This document shows, piece by piece, positions 27,585-36,741 of a DNA stretch of 64,000 nucleotides; position 1 is the first letter of the stretch; every line of letters starts with the position of its first letter. Both the position numbers and the translations under genes were made by a program. This DNA is from Streptosporangium pseudovulgare (lineage in GTDB: Bacteria > Actinomycetota > Actinomycetes > Streptosporangiales > Streptosporangiaceae). The notes below the pieces were generated by a model, which worked only from the letters and a program-made list of their open reading frames with translations, was not told where the DNA came from and did no database searches. Where the stretch lies: NCBI RefSeq assembly GCF_014648055.1, contig NZ_BMQJ01000025.1, positions 1 to 64,000 of the forward strand, read 5' to 3'.

Positions 27585-29131
27585 ACGGCACCATCCAAGC
27601 TCCGACGATCGAATACGCGCTGCTCTCCCCGATGCTGATCGTGTTCGGCGCGGCGATCATCGGAGTTCTGATCGAGGCGTTCGCACCTCGTTATCTGCGC
27701 AAGTCGATCCACATGCCGCTGACGCTGCTGGCGCTGCTCGGCGCGTTCGCCACCACGATCCTCGGGGCGGCGAACGGCCTGCCGACCAGCGCCTCCGCCA
27801 TGGGCGCGGTCGCGGTCGACGGGCCGGCCCTGTTCGTCTGGGGCATCATCCTCATCCTCGCGTTCGTCAGCGTGCTGCTGATCAACGACGACGAGCAGTT
27901 CGTCGCGCAGGCGGCCGCCGTACCGGGCAGCTCCGACGAGGAGGAGGCGGTCCGCAGCGGCTACGCGCAGACCGAGGTCTACCCGCTGCTGCTGTTCGCG
28001 GTCGGCGGCATGCTGCTGTTCTCCTCCGCCAACGACCTGCTGGCGATGTTCGTCGGCCTGGAGGTCATGTCGCTGCCGCTGTACCTGCTGTGCGGCCTGG
28101 CCCGCCGTCGCCGCCTGCTGTCGCAGGAGGCGTCGGTCAAGTACTTCCTGCTGGGCGCGTTCTCCTCGGCCTTCTTCCTGTACGGCATGGCCCTGGTGTA
28201 CGGCTACACCGGGACGGTGAGCCTCAGGGGCATCGGTGACGCGCTCGGCGCGGGCTCCGGCCAGGAGACGCTGCTGCTGATCGGCACCGCGATGCTCGGC
28301 GTCGGCCTGCTGTTCAAGATCGGCGCCGCGCCGTTCCAGGCGTGGAAGCCCGACGTCTACCAGGGCGCGCCTACCGCGGTCACCGCCCTGATGGCCTCCA
28401 CCGTGCTGGTGGCCGCCTTCGGCGCGGTGCTGCGCGTCTTCTGGGTCGCCCTGGGCGGCCTGGAGTGGAACTGGCAGCCGGTCATGTGGGGCATCGCGAT
28501 CCTGACCATGGTCGTCGGCGCGATCCTGGCCATCACCCAGACCGACATCAAGCGGATGCTCGCCTACTCCTCGGTCGCGCACGCGGGCTTCCTGCTCACC
28601 GGCGTGATCGCCACCGGCGCCGCCGCGCAGAACGCCAAGGCCCTGTCGGCCATCCTGTTCTACCTCGCCGCGTACGGCTTCACCACGGTCGGCGCGTTCG
28701 CGGTGGTCACCATGGTCCGCGACGCGGGCGGCGAGGCCGGTCACCTGTCCCGCTGGGCGGGCCTGGGCAAGCGGTCGCCGTTCCTGGCCGGTGTCTTCGC
28801 GTTCTTCCTGCTGGCCTTCGCGGGCATCCCGCTGACCAGCGGTTTCTTCGGGAAGTACGCGGTGTTCGCGGCGGCGGTCTCCGGCGGCGCGGTGCCGCTG
28901 GTCGTGGTCGGTGTGGTGAGCTCGGCCATCGCCGCGTTCTTCTACGTCCGGGTGATCGTGCTGATGTTCTTCAACGACCCCGCGGCGGACGGGCCGAGCA
29001 TCGCCGTCCCCACTGTGGGGACCTCGGCTGTGGTCGCACTCGCGGCAGCGGCTACCGTAGTGCTGGGAGTCTTCCCCCAGCCGGTGCTCGATCTCGCGGA
29101 CCAGGCTGCGTCCGCGTTGTTCATTCGTTAG
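27581..29131 (+). CDS. nuoN: NADH-quinone oxidoreductase subunit N
   Basis: A 516-residue antiporter-like subunit. The helix-5 Glu is in MFVGLEVMSLPLYLL, and the helix-7 Lys region reads FKIGAAPFQAWKPDVYQGAP. DIKRMLAYSSVAHAGFLLTG matches the central channel. Last subunit gene of the operon; the prenyl synthase follows 14 bp later with its own GAGGAG ribosome site, so it is probably in the same transcript. Confidence 0.96.
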   Translation: MNGTIQAPTIEYALLSPMLIVFGAAIIGVLIEAFAPRYLRKSIHMPLTLLALLGAFATTILGAANGLPTSASAMGAVAVDGPALFVWGIILILAFVSVLLINDDEQFVAQAAAVPGSSDEEEAVRSGYAQTEVYPLLLFAVGGMLLFSSANDLLAMFVGLEVMSLPLYLLCGLARRRRLLSQEASVKYFLLGAFSSAFFLYGMALVYGYTGTVSLRGIGDALGAGSGQETLLLIGTAMLGVGLLFKIGAAPFQAWKPDVYQGAPTAVTALMASTVLVAAFGAVLRVFWVALGGLEWNWQPVMWGIAILTMVVGAILAITQTDIKRMLAYSSVAHAGFLLTGVIATGAAAQNAKALSAILFYLAAYGFTTVGAFAVVTMVRDAGGEAGHLSRWAGLGKRSPFLAGVFAFFLLAFAGIPLTSGFFGKYAVFAAAVSGGAVPLVVVGVVSSAIAAFFYVRVIVLMFFNDPAADGPSIAVPTVGTSAVVALAAAATVVLGVFPQPVLDLADQAASALFIR

Positions 29132-29145
29132 AGGAGTAGTGCTTC

Positions 29146-30141
29146 ATGGCTGCGCCACCGGTTGTTGATCTGCCTTTCATCGACGAACGGCTGGCGCAGG
29201 ACCTCACAGCGGGGCTGGCAGAGGTCGAGAAGCTGCTGCGGGCCTCGGTGGAGAGCGACGACGCCTTCGTGACGGAGGCGTCCAAACACCTCATCGAGGC
29301 CGGCGGCAAGCGGTTCCGGGCGATGCTCGTGCTGCTGGCCGCCCAGTTCGGCGCCGCGGACGCCCCCGGGGTCGTGCCGGGGGCGGTGGTCATCGAGCTG
29401 ACCCACCTGGCGACGCTCTACCACGACGACGTCATGGACGAGGCCCCGGTGCGCCGGGGCTCCCCGTCGGCCAACGCCCGGTGGGACAACACCGTGGCGA
29501 TCCTGACCGGCGACTACCTGTTCGCCCAGGCGTCGGAGATCCTCGCCGACCTCGGCGCCGACATCATCCGCATCCAGGCGCAGACGTTCTCCCGCCTGGT
29601 GCGCGGGCAGATCCGCGAGACCATCGGCCCCCGCCCCGGCGAGGACGCGGTCGCCCACTACATCAACGTCCTGGCCGACAAGACCGGCTCCCTCATCGCG
29701 ACCTCCGGCCGGTTCGGCGCCCTGCTGAGCGGCGCCGCGCCGGAGGTCGTCGAGCGGCTGACCCGGGCCTGCGAGGCCATCGGCGTGGCCTGGCAGCTCG
29801 GCGACGACCTGCTCGACGTCGCCTCGGAGTCGGCCGAGTCCGGCAAGACCCCCGGCACCGACCTGCGCGAGGGCGTCCGGACGCTGCCGGTGCTGCATGT
29901 CCTGGCCTCCGGCGACCCCGCCGACGCCCGGCTGTGCGAGCTGCTGGCCGGTCCGGTGGCCGAGGAGGACGTCGAGGAGACCCTGCGCCTGCTGCGCGCC
30001 AACCCGGCCATGGAGCAGGCCCGCGCCGAGCTCGTCGCCTGGGCCGACCGGGCCCGCGAGGACCTGTCGGGCCTGCCGGACATCCCGGCCCGCGCCGCCT
30101 ATCTGGCGCTGTGCGACTACGTGGTCGAGCGCTCGGGCTGA
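29146..30141 (+). CDS. Polyprenyl (heptaprenyl-type) diphosphate synthase
   Basis: A 331-residue trans-isoprenyl diphosphate synthase that builds the long isoprenoid chain used for the menaquinone tail. Both Asp-rich Mg-diphosphate motifs are intact: DDVMD at residues 94-98 and DDLLD at 220-224. GGKRFRAMLVLL near residue 50 binds the homoallylic substrate. The two residues before the first motif are Tyr-His, small enough in context to suggest a long-chain product, but chain length cannot be set from sequence alone. Being 14 bp behind nuoN, it links quinone tail supply to complex I expression. M. tuberculosis GrcC1 (Rv0562) lies beside menJ in a similar way. Confidence 0.88.
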   Translation: MAAPPVVDLPFIDERLAQDLTAGLAEVEKLLRASVESDDAFVTEASKHLIEAGGKRFRAMLVLLAAQFGAADAPGVVPGAVVIELTHLATLYHDDVMDEAPVRRGSPSANARWDNTVAILTGDYLFAQASEILADLGADIIRIQAQTFSRLVRGQIRETIGPRPGEDAVAHYINVLADKTGSLIATSGRFGALLSGAAPEVVERLTRACEAIGVAWQLGDDLLDVASESAESGKTPGTDLREGVRTLPVLHVLASGDPADARLCELLAGPVAEEDVEETLRLLRANPAMEQARAELVAWADRAREDLSGLPDIPARAAYLALCDYVVERSG

Positions 30142-30143
30142 CC

Positions 30144-30155
30144 GGGCCGCGGCCC
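30144..30155. terminator. GC-rich palindrome between convergent genes
   Basis: GGGCCGCGGCCC is a perfect 12-bp palindrome within the 39-bp space between the prenyl synthase stop and the rarD stop. It may act as a short bidirectional terminator. It is weak evidence, as such palindromes are frequent at this GC content. Confidence 0.3.
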
Positions 30156-30180
30156 CGGTGGAGCCCCGGTACGGCGCCTC

Positions 30181-31104
30181 CTAGCCGGGCGTGCCCGCCG
30201 GCTCCAGGTCACGGAGCGCGACGCGGCGCGCCTGGCGGGCGGCCCGGAGGCTGTCCCAGGTGAAGATCGACAGGGCCAGCCAGACGATGGCGAACCCGGC
30301 CCACCGGCTGGCCGGCATCGCCTCGTGGGCGATGAACACCCCGCACAGGAACTGCAGCACCGGGGCGATGTACTGCAGCAGGCCGATCGTGGTGAGCGGC
30401 ACCCGGATCGCGGCGGCGGTGAAGCAGAGCAGCGGCACGGCCGTGATCACGCCGGCGCCGGCCAGCAGGAAGGCGTGGCCCGCGCCCGCGTTCGCGAAGG
30501 TGCCCTCACCCTGGACCTGCAGGTAGACCAGGTAGGCGAACGCGGGCACCAGCAGCACCAGCGTCTCGACGGTCATGCTCTCCGCGGCCCCGACCGCCGC
30601 GATCTTCTTGATGAGACCGTAGGTGCCGAAGCTGGCGGCCAGGACCAGCGCGATCCACGGCAGCCTGCCGTAGTCGACGGTGAGGACGACGACGGACAGG
30701 GCGCCCATGCCGACCGCCGCCCACTGCAGCGGCCGCAGCCGCTCCTTGAGCAGGAAGACGCCGAACAGGACGCTGACCAGGGGGTTGATGAAGTAGCCGA
30801 GCGCGCTCTCGACCACGTGGCCGGTGTTGACCGCGTAGATGTAGACGCCCCAGTTCACGGTGACGACCGCCGCGGCCAGGACGAGCAGGCCGAGCTTGCG
30901 GGGAGTGCGCAGGAGCTCGCCGAACCACGACCAGTGCCGCCGGACCACCAGGATGGCGGCGACGACCACCAGGGACCACACCATGCGGTGGGCGAGGATC
31001 TCCAGGGCGCCGGACGGCTTCAGCAGCGGCCAGTACAGGGGGAAGAGGCCCCACATGGCGTAGGCGGCGATGCCGTACAGGACTCCTCGGCGCGATTCAG
31101 GCAT
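30181..31104 (-). CDS. rarD: RarD-type EamA family transporter
   Basis: A 307-residue ten-helix DMT-superfamily protein matching the RarD group: MPESRRGVLYGIAAYAMWGLFPLYWPLL (first 20 residues are the diagnostic part), followed by ILAHRMVWSL and GYFINPLVSVLFGVFLLKERL. RarD was named for chloramphenicol sensitivity, but the physiological substrate is not established. It is convergent with the prenyl synthase gene. Its promoter must lie in the AT-rich 31105-31200 stretch. Confidence 0.9.
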   Translation of the reverse strand: MPESRRGVLYGIAAYAMWGLFPLYWPLLKPSGALEILAHRMVWSLVVVAAILVVRRHWSWFGELLRTPRKLGLLVLAAAVVTVNWGVYIYAVNTGHVVESALGYFINPLVSVLFGVFLLKERLRPLQWAAVGMGALSVVVLTVDYGRLPWIALVLAASFGTYGLIKKIAAVGAAESMTVETLVLLVPAFAYLVYLQVQGEGTFANAGAGHAFLLAGAGVITAVPLLCFTAAAIRVPLTTIGLLQYIAPVLQFLCGVFIAHEAMPASRWAGFAIVWLALSIFTWDSLRAARQARRVALRDLEPAGTPG

Positions 31105-31270
31105 GTTTTATATTTTCGCTGCTTACCACATTTAATACAAATTAGCGATGCTTCGCTAATCGTTAAGCGGCGCTTACGGGAACATCGGGGTGCGCGCACT
31201 GGTTCACCCTGTAGCGACAGGTGAGGACGCCCGGGTCCCCTGGAGCGACAGGTGAGGAGGATGTCGGCAC
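31105..31270. promoter_or_regulatory. Divergent rarD/msrA control region
   Basis: The rarD-proximal half (31105-31170) is strikingly AT-rich. It carries a perfect 8-bp inverted repeat ATTAGCGA/TCGCTAAT with a 4-nt loop (31141-31160), followed by a weaker GTTAAGCG/CGCTTAC dyad. The msrA-proximal half has a 15-bp direct repeat, AGCGACAGGTGAGGA, at 31213-31227 and 31244-31258; the second copy supplies the msrA ribosome site. Confidence 0.55.
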
Positions 31271-31922
<652 letters not shown>

Positions 31923-31930
<8 letters not shown>

Positions 31931-32276
31931 CGAGCCAGGTCTGATCCATGAGGGGTGGATCAGGGAGGAGAACGCGAGGGTCTTCTGCGAGATCCTCGCG
32001 TCGCTCATTGGTTATGAGTTCGATGATCTCGACTGGCAGGCCATCCGTACCGCGTTGCCTGACACCGATGATGAGCAGGCCGAACGCTGGTATGACCACC
32101 CACTGATCGGGGCGATGGCGCGGTTGGACGTCAGGCTCGCCCAGGCTGTGGGCGGCACGGTGATCTCCGTTGAGGTATTCGGTGTCCGGAAGGATGACCT
32201 TCTTCACGCTCAGGTCAAACTGGCTTGTGACCTCGCGGCGGCTTATGTGATCCGGAGCGGACATCACACAGAGTGA
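31923..32276 (+). CDS. Uncharacterised protein overlapping msrA
   Basis: A 117-residue soluble acidic protein not assigned to a family. It starts 8 nt before the msrA stop, so translation is likely coupled. No signal peptide or membrane helix is visible. A stretch with the pattern [20 protein letters not shown] and then [16 protein letters not shown] suggests an alpha/beta fold. Its codon third positions are less GC-biased than those of the flanking core genes, hinting at a different origin. A function in oxidative repair would be a guess from position. Confidence 0.6.
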
Positions 32277-32334
32277 CTGTAAAGCTCCAACTGATGCTTG
32301 ACGGATCGGTGTCGGGTGATGCTTTCCACCAGGC

Positions 32335-32796
32335 CTAGATCCTGTAGTCGATATGGCCGCTCGCTCGCAGCCGGTTGACCTCCTTGGTGATCGTTCGTGG
32401 GTGCACCGACAGCTCCTCACCTTCGAACAGCACCCGCAGCCGGGTCTGTTCAAGGACGACGGTGACGACCTTGCCGCGGTGCACCTGCCCCACCTGGACC
32501 TTGCAGCCGGCCACCATGAGCGTGCCGTTGCCTGACACCACCCGCTCCACCTGAGGGAAGCGGCCGACGAGGGCACCGTCGGCGCCCTGGGCCAGGCGGG
32601 CGCCGTGCAGCCTGCCGCGCTGAGAGGGCGTCAACGGGCTCGGCCGGGTGCACATCAGCACCCCATCGGCGATCACCCGGACCGTCCGGGCATCGATCCG
32701 CAACGGCACCCGGTGGCGCGCGTCCGACGCCGGCTGCGGCACCCCGTAGAAGCCCCGATGGCCGAGGAACCGGAGGCCGTTCCAGCGCTTGAGCAT
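32335..32796 (-). pseudogene. Remnant of an IS481-like transposase C-terminus
   Basis: A 153-residue frame whose last 65 residues (for example VQVGQVHRGKVVTVVLEQT and the following FEGEELSVHPRTITKEVNRL) match the style of the C-terminal beta-rich tail of IS481-type transposases, which typically reads VGRxxAGxxVTVxxEDTxxRV...GxELxxxPR. The upstream integrase core with its DDE residues is absent, and no inverted repeats were found, so this is a tail only. The N-terminal 80 residues are unassigned. Intact as a frame but very unlikely to be functional for transposition. Confidence 0.55.
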
Positions 32797-33047
32797 CGCT
32801 TCGAAACTCCGTTGAATGCAGAAGGCAGAAGGCGGGGATTTCCCGAACGACCAACCGGAGGCGGTTGTCGGCGTGGCGCCTCCCGGGACGTTTCGTCACC
32901 GGCGAATCCGCGGCGGAGCCGCTCACCGGACGGACCCCGGCTCGGTAGTGCAGGCCCCACCATGAACAGCCCTGACGGCATGACTGATCTTCGAATGCGA
33001 GAGCTGAACGATAGGGGCATCACCTCACGTACAAGGAGATTCTCTCG

Positions 33048-34130
33048 ATGCGTAAGCTTCTTGCCGCCGCGGCCGCCGGCACGGCCTTCGCCATCCTCCT
33101 GGGCGCTGCCTCGCCGGCCTTGGCCGCCGGCGCCGCCGTCTCCAGTGGTAAGACCGTCCAGCAGCAGGTGGACCGGCTGACAAGGCAGGACGGCATGGCC
33201 GGTGCGGTGCTTTCCGTGCGTGACCGCGATGGCCGTATGACGACGTGGACCTCCGGCACCGCGCAGCGTGGCACCGGCAGGCCGATGGTCGGCGGGGACG
33301 GCCGGTTCCGCGCGGCGAGCGTCACCAAACCGGTGATCGCGGCGGCGGTGATGCGGCTGGTCGACGGTGGCAAGCTGGACCTGGATGAGCAGGTCGAGCA
33401 CTACCTGCCCGGCTCGTTGCACGGTGCGCGTGTCACCGTCCGTCAGCTGCTGAAGCACACCAGCGGCCTGCCGGAGTACTTCGACCTGGTCGACTGGACC
33501 AAGCCCGCCATTCCCGCTGATCACCTCGCGCTCGCCCTGACCCGCCCCATGGTCGGCGAACCGGGCGAGCGATGGTTCTACTCCAACACCAACTATCTGG
33601 TGGCCGGCATGCTGATCCAGAAGGTGACGGGCAAGGACTTCCGCGAGGTGACCGAGGACGGCGTGCTGAAGGGCCTGCCCGGCACCTACTGGCCGAAGAA
33701 CGGCGAACTCGGCGTCCGCGACCGGCACGCGCACACCTACGGCGTCAACCCCGCCTCCCCGCGGTCCGGAGAGACGGACACCACCCGACTGCCCGGCTAC
33801 GCCTTCGGCGCCGGCGGCGGCCTCATCTCCACCCCGGAAGACCTCAACCGCTTCTGGCAGTCCATCCCCGAGGCGACGCTGCGTACGATGCTCGCCGACC
33901 CGGTGCCCGCCTCCGACCCCAAGGGCAGCCGCTACGGCCTTGGCCTGTACACCTATCAGCTGAGCTGCGGCCCCGCATGGATGCACGACGGCGGTCTGCC
34001 GGGCACCCGTGTGCTGAGCGGGCGCAACCGCGCGGGCAAGGCCGCGACCGTCTACGTCACCGGCACGCCGAAGGACGACAAGCATCTCTTCGCCGCCCTC
34101 GACGCCGCGCTCTGCCGCCCCTCACGCTGA
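33048..34130 (+). CDS. Secreted serine hydrolase of the beta-lactamase / D-Ala-D-Ala carboxypeptidase fold
   Basis: A 360-residue exported protein with a Sec signal peptide (MRKLLAAAAAGTAFAILLGA, cleavage near SPALAAG). The class C beta-lactamase-like (S12 peptidase) motifs are present: Ser91-x-x-Lys94 (AASVTKPV), the Tyr-Ser-Asn motif (WFYSNTNYLVAG) and a His-x-Gly-type third motif (WMHDGGLPG). Likely substrates are peptidoglycan peptides or other small D-amino-acid peptides or esters; beta-lactamase activity is not implied. The ATG at 33048 follows AAGGAGA. The gene stands alone. Confidence 0.88.
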   Translation: MRKLLAAAAAGTAFAILLGAASPALAAGAAVSSGKTVQQQVDRLTRQDGMAGAVLSVRDRDGRMTTWTSGTAQRGTGRPMVGGDGRFRAASVTKPVIAAAVMRLVDGGKLDLDEQVEHYLPGSLHGARVTVRQLLKHTSGLPEYFDLVDWTKPAIPADHLALALTRPMVGEPGERWFYSNTNYLVAGMLIQKVTGKDFREVTEDGVLKGLPGTYWPKNGELGVRDRHAHTYGVNPASPRSGETDTTRLPGYAFGAGGGLISTPEDLNRFWQSIPEATLRTMLADPVPASDPKGSRYGLGLYTYQLSCGPAWMHDGGLPGTRVLSGRNRAGKAATVYVTGTPKDDKHLFAALDAALCRPSR

Positions 34131-34195
34131 TCCACACCCCAGCGGTTCCTGCCCGTGGCCGGTCTCGAAGCGTAAGCCGGCCGCGCTCAGCCCAT

Positions 34196-34275
34196 GCTTC
34201 TGCGGAGCCGTCCCGGTCGCTTCTCGTTCCCACGACGGTCGTTACGGAAGCCTGCCACCTCATGATCTGGGTGAT
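34196..34275 (+). pseudogene. Possible PIN-domain remnant
   Basis: In one plus-strand frame this stretch reads SLLVPTTVVTEACHLM, resembling the conserved core of a VapC-type PIN domain (LLVPxxVxTExCxLL). No start, stop or other PIN acidic residues surround it, and no antitoxin is present. Very weak evidence, reported only as a possible scar between the hydrolase and the WYL regulator. Confidence 0.2.
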
Positions 34276-35216
34276 GCGGCCCGGACGAAGCGCTCGCCCC
34301 ATTCGCGGATGTACGTGACGAACTCCGGCGGGCCCAGTACCTCGAACTCCGCGCCCACGTTGCCCAGCGCCTGGGCCGGCCAGTCCAGTGAGGCCGAGGT
34401 CATCCTGAGCAGGCAACTGCGTTCGCCGGCTTCTTCGACCGTCCCCCACTGACCGACCGTCGTGCGTACCCATGCGGCGGGTGCGTGCACGAGCGCCTCG
34501 ACCGTGTACGGCTCGGGCACGCCGCCGGCCGCTCTGACGAACGCCGCCGCGTCCTGCGTGGGCAGGTCGCGCGGGCGGAAACGTGCTCCCGTCGCCTGCG
34601 CCTGTGCCAGGCGGTCGAGCCGGAAGCTGCGCCAGTCCTGCCGGGTCAGGTCGTAGGCGACCAGATACCAGCGGCGGCCGAGGGTCACCAGCCGGTACGG
34701 CTCGACCTCGCGCGATGAGGGCTCGCGGCCCCGTGCGGCGTAGGAGAAGCGCAGCCGCTCCTCGTCCCGGCACGCCTGGGCGACGGTGGTCAGCACGTCC
34801 ACCGTGACGACCGGCTCCGCCGAGGTCGCGGAGACCGTCGCCCCGCGCAGGACGTCCACGCGGCGGCGCAGCCGGGGCGGCATGACCTGGACGACCTTGG
34901 TGAGAGCCCGGATCGCGGACGCCTCCATGCCCGTGATCGAGCTCCGCGCGGCCTCACCCATGCCGACGGCGAGCGCGACCGCCTCCTCCTCGTCGAGCAG
35001 CAGCGGCGGCAGCACGGCGCCGGGCGCGAGCTGATACCCGCCGTCGGTCCCGCGCGCGGCGTGCACCGGATACCCCAGCTCCCGCAGCCGGTCGACGTCA
35101 CGACGAAGCGTCCGTTCGGAGACGTCGAGCCGATCGGCCAGCTCCGCGCCCGCCCATTGGCGGTGGGTCTGCAGGAGGGCCAGCAGCCGGAGGGTGCGTG
35201 AGCTCGTGTTCGCCAT
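34260..35216 (-). CDS. YafY/WYL-domain transcriptional regulator
   Basis: A 318-residue regulator with an N-terminal DeoR-like helix-turn-helix (TLRLLALLQTHRQWAGAELA, then LDVSERTLRRDVDRLRELGY) and a WYL ligand-binding domain, whose signature is seen as LVTLGRRWYLVAYDL, followed by the WCX C-terminal extension. It is divergent from an MDR oxidoreductase, a very common pairing in actinobacteria, and a 10-bp dyad lies between the two genes. It is probably a repressor of itself and of the oxidoreductase; the ligand is unknown. Confidence 0.9.
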   Translation of the reverse strand: MANTSSRTLRLLALLQTHRQWAGAELADRLDVSERTLRRDVDRLRELGYPVHAARGTDGGYQLAPGAVLPPLLLDEEEAVALAVGMGEAARSSITGMEASAIRALTKVVQVMPPRLRRRVDVLRGATVSATSAEPVVTVDVLTTVAQACRDEERLRFSYAARGREPSSREVEPYRLVTLGRRWYLVAYDLTRQDWRSFRLDRLAQAQATGARFRPRDLPTQDAAAFVRAAGGVPEPYTVEALVHAPAAWVRTTVGQWGTVEEAGERSCLLRMTSASLDWPAQALGNVGAEFEVLGPPEFVTYIREWGERFVRAASPRS

Positions 35217-35231
35217 GGTTCCAGTCTGCCC

Positions 35232-35262
35232 AGGCTTCCGGTCAGAAAGTGGCCGGAAGCCT
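35232..35262. promoter_or_regulatory. Likely operator of the WYL regulator
   Basis: AGGCTTCCGG (35232-35241) and CCGGAAGCCT (35253-35262) form a perfect 10-bp dyad, extendable by three pairs (one G-U) to a 13-bp stem with a 5-nt loop. It lies in the 87-bp divergent space, 15 bp from the regulator start and 41 bp from the oxidoreductase start. Confidence 0.6.
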
Positions 35263-35303
35263 CCTTAGCGTTGAGATCGAAGCCCCGCAAGGAAGGAACA
35301 GGA

Positions 35304-36293
35304 ATGATCACTCGTGAGATCCGGCTGGCCGCGCACGTCACCGATGAGCCCGGCCTCGATCACTTCGCCCTCGCCGAGACCGAGGTGGACGGCGAGGTGA
35401 TCGTCAGGACCGACTACGTGGGGTTGGCCGCGGCCTATCTGGAGCTGATGCGGGCCGACTGCCGGATCCCGGTGCCCGCCTGGCAGCCCGGCGACCGGGT
35501 GGGCGCCGCCGTCGTGGGCACCGTGGTCCGCTCCGACAGCCCGGATCTCGCCGTGGGCGATCTGGTGCAGTCGATGACCGGCTGGAGCGAGCACTCGGCG
35601 GGCCCGGCCGCGCAGTACGTCAAGCTCGACCGTGACCTTTTCCCCGAGCCCTCCTATCACCTCGGCCAGGGTGTGACGGCCTACTACGGGATGGCCGACG
35701 TCGCCGCCGTCGGTGAGGGGGACGTGGTGTTCGTCTCGGGCGCGGCCGGCGGGGTCGGTTCGCTGGCCGGGCAGATCGCCAGATGCCGGGGCGCGGCCAG
35801 GGTGATCGGCAGCGCGGGCAGCCGGGCGAAGGCCGCCTACCTGGTCGACGAGCTCGGCTATGACGCCGCCTTCGACTACCACGACGGACCGGTGGCCGAC
35901 CGGCTGCGGGAACTCGTGCCCGAGGGCATCACGGTCTTCTTCGACGTCGTGGGCGGCGAGCAGTACCAGGCGGCGGTCCAGACGGCGCGGCCCGGCGCCC
36001 GCTTCGCGCTGTGCGGCTCCCTTTCCCACCAGCTCGGCGGCGGCGCCGACCGCTTTCCCGAGCCGGACCGCGCGGCGGCCCAGGCCAGAGGCATCGAGCT
36101 GTCGCCGTTCTCCTGCCACCACACGCCGGAACAGGTCGCGGCCTGGCGTGAGCACTTCACCCGATGGCTGGGAGAAGGCCGTTTCGTCTTCCCACAGACC
36201 ATCGTGGAGGGCGGCATCAAGGAGGTGCCCGGCGCGTTCCTGTCCATGCTCAAGGGCTCCTACCGGGGCAACGTCGCGGTGCGGTTGGCGTGA
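35304..36293 (+). CDS. NADP-dependent medium-chain oxidoreductase (PTGR/curcumin-reductase group)
   Basis: A 329-residue zinc-free MDR-superfamily enzyme that uses NADPH to reduce an activated C=C bond. The nucleotide motif is VFVSGAAGGVGSLAGQIARCRGA (core SGAAGGVGSLAG), followed by GSAGSRAKAAYLVDELGYD and FFDVVGGEQYQAAV. The structural zinc cysteines of alcohol dehydrogenases are absent. The ATG at 35304 follows AAGGAAGGA. It is divergent from the WYL regulator, and an HTH_42 fragment begins in its stop codon (GTGA). Confidence 0.88.
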   Translation: MITREIRLAAHVTDEPGLDHFALAETEVDGEVIVRTDYVGLAAAYLELMRADCRIPVPAWQPGDRVGAAVVGTVVRSDSPDLAVGDLVQSMTGWSEHSAGPAAQYVKLDRDLFPEPSYHLGQGVTAYYGMADVAAVGEGDVVFVSGAAGGVGSLAGQIARCRGAARVIGSAGSRAKAAYLVDELGYDAAFDYHDGPVADRLRELVPEGITVFFDVVGGEQYQAAVQTARPGARFALCGSLSHQLGGGADRFPEPDRAAAQARGIELSPFSCHHTPEQVAAWREHFTRWLGEGRFVFPQTIVEGGIKEVPGAFLSMLKGSYRGNVAVRLA

Positions 36294-36568
36294 GCAGGCT
36301 CTCCCGGCGCGCGCTCAACCGGGCCCCGCCGCACCGGCAGTTCCTGGTGCGGCGCACCGGCCGTACCGCACTGGAGGTGATCGGGCATCTGATTGCGATG
36401 CAGGCCCAGGAGCCGAACCGGCCCTACGTCGGACTGTGGAGCCGGATCGACGGCTTCACCCAGACCCGGCTGAGCGATCTGCTGGAGGAGCGTACGGTGG
36501 TCCGCTCGGCGCTGCTGCGCTGCACCCGGCACCTGGGTCGTCAGGCCGCCGTAGCGCCATCGCGATGA
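36290..36568 (+). pseudogene. Truncated winged-helix DNA-binding (AlkZ/HTH_42-type) gene
   Basis: Starting at GTG 36290, overlapping the oxidoreductase stop, about 80 residues match the N-terminus of the HTH_42 winged-helix family (LSRRALNRAPPHRQFLVRR, then IGHLIAMQAQEPNRPYVGLW and RTVVRSALLRCTRHL). Members are normally 350-400 residues and include the AlkZ DNA glycosylases. Here similarity stops abruptly after CTRHL, and the remaining 280 residues are missing. The 36569-36741 stretch shows no clear continuation. The gene is a 5' fragment from a deletion. Confidence 0.75.
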
Positions 36569-36684
36569 CGGCGCTGGATCCGGCACTGCTCGCCAGGCGT
36601 GGCGTGTCGCCTGCTGGGCGGCCTGTCGCCGTTCCCCGGTGTACGGGCCCGCACCCTGCCGTGCTTCAGCGGATTCCAGACGAT

Positions 36685-36710
36685 GCAACATTTCGGGGTA
36701 CTGGTGCGTC
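36685..36710 (+). promoter_or_regulatory. Possible ECF-type autoregulatory promoter
   Basis: GCAAC (36685-36689) and CGTC (36707-36710), 17 bp apart, resemble the GGAAC-N16/17-CGTC promoters of extracytoplasmic-function sigma factors, with one mismatch. The site lies 32 bp before the sigma gene start. Suggestive only. Confidence 0.35.
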
Positions 36711-36741
36711 TCAGCCGGGATGAACGAGAGGATTCCCGCCC

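Noticed and set aside
32335-32796. A functional DNA-binding regulator on the minus strand
   Set aside because: The C-terminal pattern fits a transposase tail better, and no helix-turn-helix or catalytic core is visible.
33048-34130. A dedicated beta-lactamase resistance gene
   Set aside because: The S-x-x-K, Y-S-N and H-x-G motifs are shared by the whole S12/class C fold, and no AmpR-type regulator is adjacent.
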